64,000 bases of DNA from Micrococcus sp023147585 (GTDB lineage Bacteria; Actinomycetota; Actinomycetes; Actinomycetales; Micrococcaceae). The stretch is from contig NZ_CP085253.1 of NCBI RefSeq assembly GCF_044872765.1, positions 1,302,001-1,366,000 of the forward strand, given 5' to 3'. This document shows positions 7,816-16,110 of this stretch, one piece after another. The notes under the pieces are model-generated. The model was not told the DNA's origin. It saw only the letters and a program-made list of their open reading frames with translations, and ran no database searches. Both the position numbers and the translations under genes were made by a program. How positions within the stretch are numbered: position 1 is the stretch's first letter; each line of letters begins with the position of its first letter.

Positions 7816-10800
7816 CGGGCGGCCTCCTGGCCGGTCGGAGTGGACGGAGTGGGCAGGCGGGGGTGCCGGCGGCGCTCCGCGGCGCGGCGGCGGGCCCGGC
7901 GGGCCGCCTCTCCGCGCCGGTCCACCTCGCCGCCGAGGGAGCGCAGCACGTCCATGACCAGGCCCACCACCACGAGGTAGACGCCCACGTCGAACGCGGT
8001 GGCCGAGACGAACTTGAGGTGGTCCCCGAACAGGGGCAGGCCGTGGAGCTCGAGGGCGTAGGACTGCAGGATCTGGCCGCCGAAGAAGACGGGGGCAATG
8101 CCGACGAGCGTGGCCAGGCCCAGGCCCAGGCCGAGCATCGCGCCGGCGGGGATCAGCGAGGCCTCCTGGAGCTCGAACCGCCCCCCCGCGAGGTACCGCA
8201 GGGTCAGCGCCAGCCCGGCCAGGAGGGCGCCGGCGAAGCCGCCGCCCGGGGTGTTGTGCCCCGCCAGGAGGAGGTAGAGGGACATGAGCATCATGATCGG
8301 GAACATGAAGCGCGTGACCACCTCGAGGATGATCGAGCGCCGCTCGGGCGCCATGGTGCGCCCCGCCACGAGCCACTGGTTGTTCGTGTCGTCCACCGCG
8401 AAGGCGCGGACCACGGTGAGCTCCCGGGCGCCGAGAGCGGAGTCGGCGCCGAAGTCGCCCACGCTCCCGGAGCGGACGTCGGCGATGTCCTTGCCGGGGC
8501 CGTCGCGGTGCTGCAGGAAGACGAGGGAGGCCACGCCCGTGGCGGCCGCCGCGAGCACGGTGATCTCCCCCCACGTGTCCCACGCGCGGATGTCCACCAG
8601 CGTCACGTTGACGGCGTTGGTGCCGTAGCCGAACTCGTAGGCGAGGTCCGGCATGGGCACGGAGATCCGCTCCGCGGTGCGGGCGGCCAGGGACGTGGCC
8701 GCGACCCACACCATGACCGCGGAGAAGGACAGGGCCAGCAGCAGGCGGGTCAGCCTGCGGTTGCCCTCGCGTCGGGCGAGCCACTCCGGCGGGAGGACGC
8801 GCAGGCCGAAGATGAGGGTGACGAGGACGACCGACTCCACGAGCACCTGCGTGATGGCCAGGTCCGGGGCGCCGCGCATGGCGAAGAGGGCGGCCGCCCC
8901 GTAGCCCGTGACGGACACGAGCATGACCGCCATGAAGCGGCGGTGGGCGCGGACGGTCGCCACGGCCGCCACGCACAGCAGGACCGCCACTCCCAGCTGG
9001 GCCGGCGACTCCGCGAGGACGATCCGGGCGTCGAGGAACGAGGTGGCCAGGACGCGATCGGAGTCCCCCACCGGCAGGAGCAGGAACCCCAGGGGCAGGA
9101 CGGACGCGCACGCGAACATGATGGCCAGGTAGCGGCGCAGCGAGCCGGTCTGGGTGCGGCCGGTGACCCACACGGCGACCTCGTCGAGGACGCCGATGAG
9201 CCGGCCGTAGGTCCGGGCGGCGTCCACGGGGGACTGCAGGCGGGCCTGGAGGGCCTGGACGGGGCGGCGGGTCCACGCCAGCAGGGCGCCCAGAGCCCAG
9301 ATGCCCGCCGAGACCGCCAGGATCGGGGTGAGGCCGTGCCACAGTGCGAGGTGCGCGGGCTTCTCACCGGGCGACGCCGGCGACAGTCCGTGCGTGGCCG
9401 CCTCCACGAGCGGCGCCACGCTGCCCGGCACGAGCCCGAGGACCAGGCACGCCACCGCGAGCACGGCGGCGGGTCCGAGCTGCAGCGCCGTGACGGGCGA
9501 GTGGAACTCGGTGACGGGGCGGGGCCCGCCGACGCCGGGCTCCTTCGCGTCCCGTGGGTCGCGCCGCCCGAACGCGCCCCACACGAACCGCCACGTGTAC
9601 GCGAACGTGAGCACGGAGCCGACCGCCATGAGCACGAACGGGGCCCAGGCCCAGGCCCCGGCCCCGTGTTCCCCGTGGGCGGCCAGGGTCTCCAGCACGG
9701 ACTCCTTGGCCACGAAGCCGAACAGCGGCGGCAGGCCGGCCATGGAGGCCGCCGCCAGCACGGCGACGCCGGCCAGCACGGGGTGGCGGCGGCCGATGCC
9801 GGAGAGCTCGCGCAGGTCGCGGGTGCCGGCTTCGTGGTCGATCACGCCCACCACCATGAACAGCGGGGCCTTGAAAATCGCGTGGGCCAGGAGCATCGCC
9901 AGGCCCGCCATCGCGGCGTCGCGGGTGCCCAGGCCATTGGCCACCATGAGGAAGCCGAGCTGCGAGACGGTGCCGTAGGCCAGGATGAGCTTGATGTCGT
10001 CCTGGCGCATCGCCCGCCAGCCGCCCAGGAGGAGGGTGGCCAGGCCCACGCCGAGCACGAGCGTCTGCCAGGAGACGAGGGTGGCGAAGGCGGGTGCCAG
10101 GCGGGCCACGAGGAAGACGCCGGCCTTCACCATGGCGGCCGCGTGCAGGTACGCGGACACGGGGGTCGGGGCGGCCATGGCGGCCGGCAGCCAGAAGTGG
10201 AACGGCGCCTGGGCCGACTTGGTGAGGGCACCGAGCAGCACGAGCGCGACGGCGGCCTCCAGCATCCCGCGCACCGCGGCGTCCGCCACGAGGGCCGGCG
10301 CCGCGGCCAGCACGCCGGAGACCCGCCACGAGCCGGAGAGGTGGGCGAGCATGACGAGGCCCACCAGCATGGCCAGGCCGCCGAAGGTGGTGACGATCAG
10401 GGCCTGGATGGCGGAGCGGCGGGCGAAGATCCGGTGGCCCGAGTAGCCGATCAGCAGGAAGGACAGGACGGAGGTGATCTCCCAGAAGGTGTAGAGCACC
10501 ATGAGGTCGTCCGTGGTGACGAGGCCGAACATCGCGCCCGCGAACGCGAGCAGCTGCCCGCCGAAGACGCCGCTGCGCCGCTCGTCGGGGGCGAAGTAGC
10601 GGGCGCAGTACGCGAGCACGAGGGCGCCCACGCCCAGCACGATGAGCGACATGAAGGCGGCGAGCGCGTCCAGGCGGAAGGCCAGGTCGATGTCCAGGTA
10701 GGGCACCCACGGCACCGTGCGCTCCAGGTGCGCCGCCTCGGCGGGCGCGGGGGCGCCGGCGTCGAGGGCCTCCTGCAGGGCGAGCACGTGCGGCAGCTGC

Positions 10801-10928
10801 GCGAGGACCCAGAGGAATCCCGCGGCCGGGACCGCGGCGAGGAGGTAGAAGCCCTGCCGGCCCGTCCACCGGAAGATCGCGGGAGCACAGAGCGCAACGG
10901 CGAACAGTGCGATGAGGGTTAGCAGCAT
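7812..10928 (-). CDS. mrpA: Na+/H+ antiporter fused subunits A and B
   Basis: A 1038-residue protein. Residues 1 to about 790 are MrpA (NuoL-like core plus C-terminal NuoJ-like part), with LYTFWEITSVLSFLLIGYSG and TKSAQAPFHFWLPAAMAAPTP. About residue 830 onward is an MrpB/MnhB domain (AGHNTPGGGFAGALLAGLAL). This A-B fusion is common in actinobacteria. It heads the operon A/B-C-D-E-F-G, so all seven subunits are encoded. The complex exchanges cytoplasmic Na+ (or K+) for protons and supports salt and alkaline tolerance. Confidence 0.95.
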   Translation of the reverse strand: MLLTLIALFAVALCAPAIFRWTGRQGFYLLAAVPAAGFLWVLAQLPHVLALQEALDAGAPAPAEAAHLERTVPWVPYLDIDLAFRLDALAAFMSLIVLGVGALVLAYCARYFAPDERRSGVFGGQLLAFAGAMFGLVTTDDLMVLYTFWEITSVLSFLLIGYSGHRIFARRSAIQALIVTTFGGLAMLVGLVMLAHLSGSWRVSGVLAAAPALVADAAVRGMLEAAVALVLLGALTKSAQAPFHFWLPAAMAAPTPVSAYLHAAAMVKAGVFLVARLAPAFATLVSWQTLVLGVGLATLLLGGWRAMRQDDIKLILAYGTVSQLGFLMVANGLGTRDAAMAGLAMLLAHAIFKAPLFMVVGVIDHEAGTRDLRELSGIGRRHPVLAGVAVLAAASMAGLPPLFGFVAKESVLETLAAHGEHGAGAWAWAPFVLMAVGSVLTFAYTWRFVWGAFGRRDPRDAKEPGVGGPRPVTEFHSPVTALQLGPAAVLAVACLVLGLVPGSVAPLVEAATHGLSPASPGEKPAHLALWHGLTPILAVSAGIWALGALLAWTRRPVQALQARLQSPVDAARTYGRLIGVLDEVAVWVTGRTQTGSLRRYLAIMFACASVLPLGFLLLPVGDSDRVLATSFLDARIVLAESPAQLGVAVLLCVAAVATVRAHRRFMAVMLVSVTGYGAAALFAMRGAPDLAITQVLVESVVLVTLIFGLRVLPPEWLARREGNRRLTRLLLALSFSAVMVWVAATSLAARTAERISVPMPDLAYEFGYGTNAVNVTLVDIRAWDTWGEITVLAAAATGVASLVFLQHRDGPGKDIADVRSGSVGDFGADSALGARELTVVRAFAVDDTNNQWLVAGRTMAPERRSIILEVVTRFMFPIMMLMSLYLLLAGHNTPGGGFAGALLAGLALTLRYLAGGRFELQEASLIPAGAMLGLGLGLATLVGIAPVFFGGQILQSYALELHGLPLFGDHLKFVSATAFDVGVYLVVVGLVMDVLRSLGGEVDRRGEAARRARRRAAERRRHPRLPTPSTPTGQEAAR

Positions 10929-10967
10929 GGGATCCCCGGGGCAGACGGGCGGTGGAGGGCTGTGGCC

Positions 10968-10973
10968 ACTCTA
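10968..10973 (-). promoter_or_regulatory. -10 box (TAGAGT) of the mrp operon
   Basis: Read on the minus strand, TAGAGT places the RNA start near 10961. This leaves a leader of about 33 nt before the mrpA ATG at 10928. No convincing -35 box is seen. Confidence 0.45.
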
Positions 10974-11003
10974 CGGGATTGGGCCGCGTCGAGCGGGACG
11001 GGC

Positions 11004-12332
11004 TCAGTCGGCGGCGGGGGCCGCGGCGCCCGACTCGGCCGCGCCCGGCTCTGCGACCCCGGCGAACAGGGCGGCGCCCGCCACGAGCACGATCCCGATC
11101 ACGGGGATCACGGCGCGGTTGTCCGGCTGGACGGTGAGGGCCACGGAGACGAGCGCCGGGGTGATGAACCCGACGGCGCGGCCCGTCGTCGCGTAGAGGC
11201 CGAACACCTCCCCCGCCGTGCGCGGGGTGGTCACGCGGCCGAGGAACGCGCGCGAGGCGGACTGGACCGGGCCGACGAAGAGGCACAGCACGAGGCCGCC
11301 GATCCAGAACGCCGTGGTCCCCGAGGCGAGGAACAGCGCCGCCGCCGTGAGGACCATGGCGAGGAGGGAGCCCAGGATCACGCGGCGCGGGCCGATGCGG
11401 TCGTCGAGCCGCCCGCCCGCGAAGGCGCCGAGCGCGGCCACCACGTTCGCCGCAATCGCGAACAGGATGACGTCCGCGGGGTCGAGCCCGTAGACCGTGG
11501 TGCCCAGGATCGCGCCGTACACGAACACGGCGCCCACGCCGTCGCGGAACACCGCGGAGGCCACGAGGAACCGCAGGGTGTTGCGGTCCTCGCGCCCCAT
11601 GCGGGCCAGGGTGCGGCCCAGCCCGGCGTACGAGCCGAGGATCGACTCCCGGCGCGGACGTCCGTCCGCGGCACGGGCCGGCGGCGGGTCCGGGACGACG
11701 ACGAGCACCGGGACCGCGAAGACGAGGAACCACGCTGCGGCGACGAGCGCGACCACGCGGATGTTGAGCGCCTCGTCCTCGCCCACGCCGAACCAGTGCG
11801 CGTCCCCGGAGACGAAGCCGAGGTAGACGATCAGCAGCAGCACGATCCCGCCGAGGTAGCCCGCGCCCCAGCCGATGCCGGAGACCCGTCCGATCGTGGC
11901 GGGCGTGGAGATCTGCACGAGGATCGCGTTGATCTGCACCTCGGCGAACTCGAAGAACACGGTGCCCAGCGCGATCAGGGTGACGCCCAGCAGCAGGGAG
12001 GACTCGTGCGGGGTGACGAAGAAGCAGGCCGCGGTGCACGCGATCACCGCGGCGGTGGTGAGCCCCAGCCACAGGCGACGGCGGCCGGCGCCGTCCGCCT
12101 GCCGGCCCAGCACGGGCGCGGTGAGGGCGATCAGCACGCCCGCCAGCGCCATCGCGGCGGAGAGCCACGCCGTGCCCCGCTCGTCCGCCCCGAACGCGTC
12201 CGAGGCCAGGTACGTGCCGAACACGAAGGTGACCATGACGGCGTTGAAGGAGGCCGAGCCCCAGTCCCACGCCGCCCACGCGAGGACCTGGCCGCGCCGG
12301 GCGACGGGGGCGGGGGCCGGCGTCGTGGCCAT
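11004..12332 (-). CDS. MFS transporter of the UMF1 (Atg22-like) family
   Basis: A 442-residue protein with about 12 membrane helices. The N-terminal WAAWDWGSASFNAVMVTFVFG segment and FFEFAEVQINAILVQIS are typical of the UMF1/Atg22-like branch of the major facilitator superfamily, related to amino-acid effluxers. The substrate is not evident. The ATG is 1 nt past the dcd stop, so the two form an operon. The gene is convergent to nothing and ends 75 nt before the mrp promoter region. Confidence 0.82.
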   Translation of the reverse strand: MATTPAPAPVARRGQVLAWAAWDWGSASFNAVMVTFVFGTYLASDAFGADERGTAWLSAAMALAGVLIALTAPVLGRQADGAGRRRLWLGLTTAAVIACTAACFFVTPHESSLLLGVTLIALGTVFFEFAEVQINAILVQISTPATIGRVSGIGWGAGYLGGIVLLLIVYLGFVSGDAHWFGVGEDEALNIRVVALVAAAWFLVFAVPVLVVVPDPPPARAADGRPRRESILGSYAGLGRTLARMGREDRNTLRFLVASAVFRDGVGAVFVYGAILGTTVYGLDPADVILFAIAANVVAALGAFAGGRLDDRIGPRRVILGSLLAMVLTAAALFLASGTTAFWIGGLVLCLFVGPVQSASRAFLGRVTTPRTAGEVFGLYATTGRAVGFITPALVSVALTVQPDNRAVIPVIGIVLVAGAALFAGVAEPGAAESGAAAPAAD

Positions 12333-12333
12333 C

Positions 12334-12915
12334 TCAGCGCTCGATGCGGGTGATGTGGAAGTTCTGGAAGGAGCGGGAGGCCGTGGGGCCGCGCTGTCCC
12401 TGGTACCGGTTCTGGTAGGCGCCCGCGCCGTACGGCGTCTGAGCCGGGGAGCTCATGCGGAAGAAGCACAGCTGGCCGATCTTCATGCCCGGCCACAGCG
12501 TGATGGGCAGGGTGGCCACGTTGGAGAGCTCGAGGGTGACGTGGCCCGTGAAGCCCGGGTCGATGAACCCGGCGGTCGAATGGGTCAGCAGGCCCAGCCG
12601 CCCGAGCGAGGACTTGCCCTCGAGGCGCGCGGCGACGTCGTCGGGGAGCGTGACCTGCTCATAGGTGGCACCGAGCACGAACTCGCCCGGGTGCAGGATG
12701 AAGGGCTCGTCCGGGGCCGTCTCCACGAGGCGGGTCAGCTCGTCCTGCTCCTGCGCGGGGTCGATGTGCGCGTAGCGGTGGTTGTCGAAGAGGCGGAAGA
12801 AGCGGTCCAGGCGGACGTCCACGGACGCAGGCTGGACCATCGAGGGGTCCAGCGGGTCCAGGCCGACCCGGCCGGCCTCGAGCTCGGCGCGGATGTCGCG
12901 GTCGGAGAGCAGCAC
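12334..12915 (-). CDS. dcd: dCTP deaminase
   Basis: A 193-residue trimeric dUTPase-fold enzyme. Signatures are MVQPASVDVRLD near the N-terminus, HPGEFVLGATYE, GKSSLGRLGLLTHSTAGFID (active-site loop) and a Gln/Arg-rich C-terminal lid. It deaminates dCTP to dUTP for thymidylate synthesis. In the mycobacterial relative the same enzyme also hydrolyses dUTP, which is possible here. The start is the GTG at 12915, 6 nt after a TACACT -10 box, so the mRNA is predicted leaderless. An upstream frame running into the divergent gene is a shadow. Confidence 0.93.
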   Translation of the reverse strand: MLLSDRDIRAELEAGRVGLDPLDPSMVQPASVDVRLDRFFRLFDNHRYAHIDPAQEQDELTRLVETAPDEPFILHPGEFVLGATYEQVTLPDDVAARLEGKSSLGRLGLLTHSTAGFIDPGFTGHVTLELSNVATLPITLWPGMKIGQLCFFRMSSPAQTPYGAGAYQNRYQGQRGPTASRSFQNFHITRIER

Positions 12916-12921
12916 GGCGCC

Positions 12922-12941
12922 AGTGTATCCGGCGCTACAGT
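12922..12941. promoter_or_regulatory. Divergent leaderless -10 boxes for dcd and the KhtT-like gene
   Basis: On the minus strand TACACT (12922-12927) lies 6 nt before the dcd GTG. On the plus strand TACAGT (12936-12941) lies 7 nt before the ATG at 12949. Only 33 bp separate the two start codons and neither gene has room for a ribosome binding site. Confidence 0.6.
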
Positions 12942-12948
12942 GTGCGCC

Positions 12949-13428
12949 ATGAGCATGCACGAGACCGCCCTGCCGGGCATCGGCGTCCGCCGCGAGCTCG
13001 ACCTCGCGGACGGCCGGCGGATCGGCGTCGTGATCCACCGCGACGGCACCACCGACCTCTTCCTCGCCGACGCGGACGACCCGGACGCGTGCGCCGCGGC
13101 CGTCGCCCTCTCCTCGAGCGAGGCAGCGAGCCTCGGCGGGCTCCTGGCCGGGCCGCAGCTCGTCTCCCAGTTGGAGGGCGAGCACGCGGACCTGCCCGGC
13201 ATCACCACGCGCCAGCTCATCCTCCCGGCTGACTCCCCCTACGCGGACGCCGAGCTCGGCGCCACGAAGATGCGCACCCGCACGGGCGTGTCCATCGTCG
13301 CCGTCGTGCGGGCCGGGCAGACCCACCCCTCCCCCGGCCCCGACTTCCTGCTCGAGGGCGGGGACCTGCTGATCGTCGTGGGGACGAGCGAGGGCACCCG
13401 GACGGCCGAACGGCTGCTCGACGCCTGA
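12949..13428 (+). CDS. Cation:proton antiporter regulatory subunit, KhtT-like (TrkA-C domain)
   Basis: A 159-residue soluble protein. The N-terminal half is an uncharacterised regulatory domain (GIGVRRELDLADGRRIGVVI). The C-terminal half, from about residue 90, is an RCK_C/TrkA-C ligand-binding domain (DAELGATKMRTRTGVSIVAVVR and a GDLLIVVGTSEG closing strand). It precedes a CPA2 antiporter gene by 68 nt, the same arrangement as Bacillus khtT-khtU, where KhtT gates a K+/H+ antiporter in response to nucleotide. It is predicted leaderless with a TACAGT -10 box 7 nt upstream of the ATG. Confidence 0.85.
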   Translation: MSMHETALPGIGVRRELDLADGRRIGVVIHRDGTTDLFLADADDPDACAAAVALSSSEAASLGGLLAGPQLVSQLEGEHADLPGITTRQLILPADSPYADAELGATKMRTRTGVSIVAVVRAGQTHPSPGPDFLLEGGDLLIVVGTSEGTRTAERLLDA

Positions 13429-13496
13429 CCCGCCCCGCCGGACGAGCCCCCGAACGGGGCCCGCCCCGCGCACGCCGACCCCGGAGAGGAGCGCCC

Positions 13497-14738
13497 ATGG
13501 ACACCACCGTCCTCGCGCTCATCGAGCTCGGCGCGGTCCTGCTGCTGCTGGGCATGCTCGGGCGCCTGGCCGGGCGGATCGGCATGTCCCCCGTGCCGCT
13601 CTACCTGCTCGGCGGGCTGCTCATCGGCGTCGCCGGGCTGCTGTTCCCCACCGCGGACGAGGCCGGGGTGGTGCACGGCCCCATGGAGCCGATCGCCGAG
13701 TTCAGCCACCTGGCCAGCGAGATCGGCGTGGTGCTCCTCCTGCTCATGCTGGGCCTGGAGTACTCCGCCCGCGAGCTCGTGGGGGGGCTGCGCGGCTCCT
13801 GGAAGGCCGGCCTGCTCGACGTGGTCCTCAACGTCACCCCCGGCGCGCTCGCCGGCCTCCTGCTCGGCTGGGGTGCCGTGGGCGCGGTGGTGCTGGGCGG
13901 CATCACGTTCATCTCCTCCTCCGGCATCATCGCGAAGGTGCTCGGCGACCTGGGGCGCGTGGGCAACCGCGAGACCCCCGTGATGCTCTCCATCCTCGTG
14001 TTCGAGGACCTCGCCATGGCCGTCTACCTGCCGCTCATGACGGCCCTCGTGGCCGGCAGCGCCCTCATGGCCGGGCTCACGGCGGTGGGCGTCGCCCTGG
14101 TGGTGGTCACCGTGGTCCTGCTCGCCGCCCTGCGGTTCGGCCCGCAGATCTCCCGGCTCGTCCAGTCCCCGGACCAGGAGACGTTCCTGCTCAAGCTCCT
14201 CGGTCTCGCCCTGCTCGTGGCCGGCCTCGCGGGGGCGCTCCAGGTGTCCGCCGGCGTGGGCGCGTTCCTGTTGGGCATCGCGATCTCCGGGGCCGCGGCC
14301 AAGCAGGCCCGCTCCGTGCTCGAGCCGCTGCGGGACCTCTTCGCCGCCCTCTTCTTCGTGCTCTTCGGGATGAACACGGACCCGCGCGCCCTGCCGCCCG
14401 TGCTGCTGGGCGCGCTCGTCCTCGCCGTCGTCACGGCCGCCACGAAGGTGGCCACGGGCTACCTCGCGGCGCGCGCGGCGGGCATCGGCGTCGCCGGCCG
14501 CTGGCGGGCGGGCGCCACGCTGACCATCCGCGGCGAGTTCTCCATCGTCATCGCGGGCCTGGCCGTGGCCTCCGGGTCCATGCCGCCCGAGGTGTCGGCG
14601 TTCGCCACGGCCTACGTGCTCCTCCTCGCTGTGGCAGGCCCCGTGCTGGCCCGCTACGCGGACGGCTTCGGCCGATCCCGCGCGAAGCGGGCGAGGGAGC
14701 GGGCCGCCGCTGCAGGCCAGGGGCACGCGACGGCCTGA
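13497..14738 (+). CDS. K+(Na+)/H+ antiporter, CPA2/KhtU-like
   Basis: A 413-residue Kef/KhtU-type membrane protein with about 12-13 helices. The core includes LGLEYSARELVGGL, FISSSGIIAKVLGDLGR (the usual CPA2 helix-break region), FEDLAMAVYLPL and SIVIAGLAV. No C-terminal TrkA-N domain is present. That matches a two-gene system in which the upstream RCK_C protein supplies regulation. GGAGAGGAGC before the ATG acts as ribosome binding site. Likely role: potassium efflux and pH homeostasis, complementing the Mrp operon nearby. Confidence 0.87.
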   Translation: MDTTVLALIELGAVLLLLGMLGRLAGRIGMSPVPLYLLGGLLIGVAGLLFPTADEAGVVHGPMEPIAEFSHLASEIGVVLLLLMLGLEYSARELVGGLRGSWKAGLLDVVLNVTPGALAGLLLGWGAVGAVVLGGITFISSSGIIAKVLGDLGRVGNRETPVMLSILVFEDLAMAVYLPLMTALVAGSALMAGLTAVGVALVVVTVVLLAALRFGPQISRLVQSPDQETFLLKLLGLALLVAGLAGALQVSAGVGAFLLGIAISGAAAKQARSVLEPLRDLFAALFFVLFGMNTDPRALPPVLLGALVLAVVTAATKVATGYLAARAAGIGVAGRWRAGATLTIRGEFSIVIAGLAVASGSMPPEVSAFATAYVLLLAVAGPVLARYADGFGRSRAKRARERAAAAGQGHATA

Positions 14739-14753
14739 GTGCGGGCGCTGGTG

Positions 14754-14759
14754 TAGGGT
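14754..14759 (+). promoter_or_regulatory. -10 box (TAGGGT) for tRNA-Gly
   Basis: TAGGGT lies 35 nt upstream of the mature tRNA 5' end, which allows a short precursor leader for RNase P removal. Confidence 0.4.
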
Positions 14760-14794
14760 GGTATCCGCGCCGCAGGCGAGAGCCGAGCGGTTGC

Positions 14795-14868
14795 GCGGGC
14801 GTAGCTCAATGGTAGAGCGCTTGCTTCCCAAGCAAGATACGCGGGTTCGATTCCCGTCGCCCGCTCCA
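14795..14868 (+). tRNA. tRNA-Gly (anticodon CCC)
   Basis: A full cloverleaf can be drawn. The acceptor stem is GCGGGCG with CGCCCGC. The D arm is GCTC/GAGC. The anticodon stem is CTTGC/GCAAG with 7-nt loop TTCCCAA (anticodon CCC). The T arm is GCGGG-TTCGATT-CCCGT. The discriminator T and an encoded CCA end the gene. It decodes GGG glycine codons. Confidence 0.96.
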
Positions 14869-14870
14869 CC

Positions 14871-14904
14871 GAAGGGGCCGGATCCACCAGGATCCGGCCC
14901 CTTC
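14871..14904 (+). terminator. Terminator hairpin after tRNA-Gly
   Basis: A perfect 14-bp stem (GAAGGGGCCGGATC and its complement) with a 6-nt loop starts 2 nt after the CCA. It is followed by TTCCTCG rather than a T run. Confidence 0.8.
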
Positions 14905-15070
14905 CTCGTGCGCACGGCCCCTCACGACGCCGGCACCCGTCTCGAGCGCCCCGCCCGGGGTACCCTGTGCGGGCCGTGTGCGCGCGGCCCGCCGCGAGGC
15001 CCCGGCAGCCCCGGCGCGAGCCCTGGTCTCACGACACCGTCCCCCGCGACTCCCCGGAAGGAGGCCCGAC

Positions 15071-16045
15071 GTGCAGCAGGTCCTCTCCGGCTTCGCCGTG
15101 GTGTGGGTGATCATCGCCGTCGGCTTCCTCGTGGGGCGCACGGGCGTGCTCGGCGAGGACGCCCGCACGGTGCTCTCGCGCACCGCGTTCTTCGTGGGCA
15201 ACCCCGCCCTGCTCTTCGTCACCCTCTCCCGCGCGGACGTCGCCGCCGTGCTGGGCCCCCAGCTGTGGGTGGCCGCGATCTCCGCGCTCGCCGCCGCGGG
15301 CGTGTACCTGGCCGTCACGGTGCCCCTGCTCAAGGTCCGGCCGCCCTCGGAGCGCGTCATGGCCGCCCTGAGCTCGTCCCTCGTCAACTCGGCCAATCTG
15401 GGCATCCCGATCGCCACGTACGTGCTCGGCGACGCGGCCCTCGCCGCGCCGGCGCTCATCTTCCAGCTGGCGGTCTACACGCCGCTGTACGTGGCCGCCA
15501 TGGACGTCACGACGGCACGGGAGGCCGAGGAGCGGGCCTCCGGCCGGCGGGCCGTGCGCCGCTCCCCCGGACGGGCGGCGCTCGCCCAGCTCGGCCAGAC
15601 CGCCCGCAACCCCATGGTCGTGGGCGCGATGCTCGGCCTGCTCTTCTCCGTCACCGGCTGGGCGCTTCCGGGGCCGCTCATGCAGTCCGTCGAGCTGATC
15701 GGCGGGCTGTCCATCCCGGCCATGCTCCTCGCGTTCGGCATGTCGCTCGTGGGCTCGCGTCCGCTCGCACGGGCCGGCGGCCGTCGGGCGGACGTGCTGA
15801 TCGCCTCGGCCGTGAAGCTGCTCGTCCACCCGCTGCTGGCCTGGGTGCTGGCCCAGTTCGTGTTCGGGCTCGACGCCCGGCACGTGTTCGTCGCCGTCGT
15901 GCTGGCCTCCCTGCCCACGGCGCAGAACGTGTACGTCTCCGCCGTGCGCTACGACGCCGGCCTGCGCGTCTCGAAGGACACCATCCTGGTGACCACGGTC
16001 GTCGCGATCCCGGCGATGATCGGTGTGGCGCTCGTGCTGGCCTGA
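15071..16045 (+). CDS. AEC-family permease (auxin efflux carrier-like)
   Basis: A 324-residue membrane protein with about 10 helices in two halves, separated by a hydrophilic loop near residues 145-175. SSLVNSANLGIPIATYVLGD is the conserved N-x-x-N-x-G-[IL]-P signature of the first half, and SLPTAQNVYVSAVRYD that of the second. Bacterial members export organic acids or related anions, but the substrate here is unknown. The GTG start at 15071 is chosen because AAGGAGG lies 8 nt upstream. A TACCCT -10 box at 14961-14966 would give a leader of about 97 nt. Confidence 0.85.
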   Translation: MQQVLSGFAVVWVIIAVGFLVGRTGVLGEDARTVLSRTAFFVGNPALLFVTLSRADVAAVLGPQLWVAAISALAAAGVYLAVTVPLLKVRPPSERVMAALSSSLVNSANLGIPIATYVLGDAALAAPALIFQLAVYTPLYVAAMDVTTAREAEERASGRRAVRRSPGRAALAQLGQTARNPMVVGAMLGLLFSVTGWALPGPLMQSVELIGGLSIPAMLLAFGMSLVGSRPLARAGGRRADVLIASAVKLLVHPLLAWVLAQFVFGLDARHVFVAVVLASLPTAQNVYVSAVRYDAGLRVSKDTILVTTVVAIPAMIGVALVLA

Positions 16046-16097
16046 CCGTGCCGAGCCCGCCCGCCGGCGGCGCACGTGCCACGGCCGGGGTGCGCCC

Positions 16098-16103
16098 TAG
16101 GAT
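16098..16103 (+). promoter_or_regulatory. -10 box (TAGGAT) giving a leaderless transcript
   Basis: TAGGAT ends 7 nt before the ATG at 16111. The last two bases of the box plus the next G form a false in-frame ATG at 16102, which cannot be the start if this promoter is used. Confidence 0.6.
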
Positions 16104-16110
16104 GAGCCGC

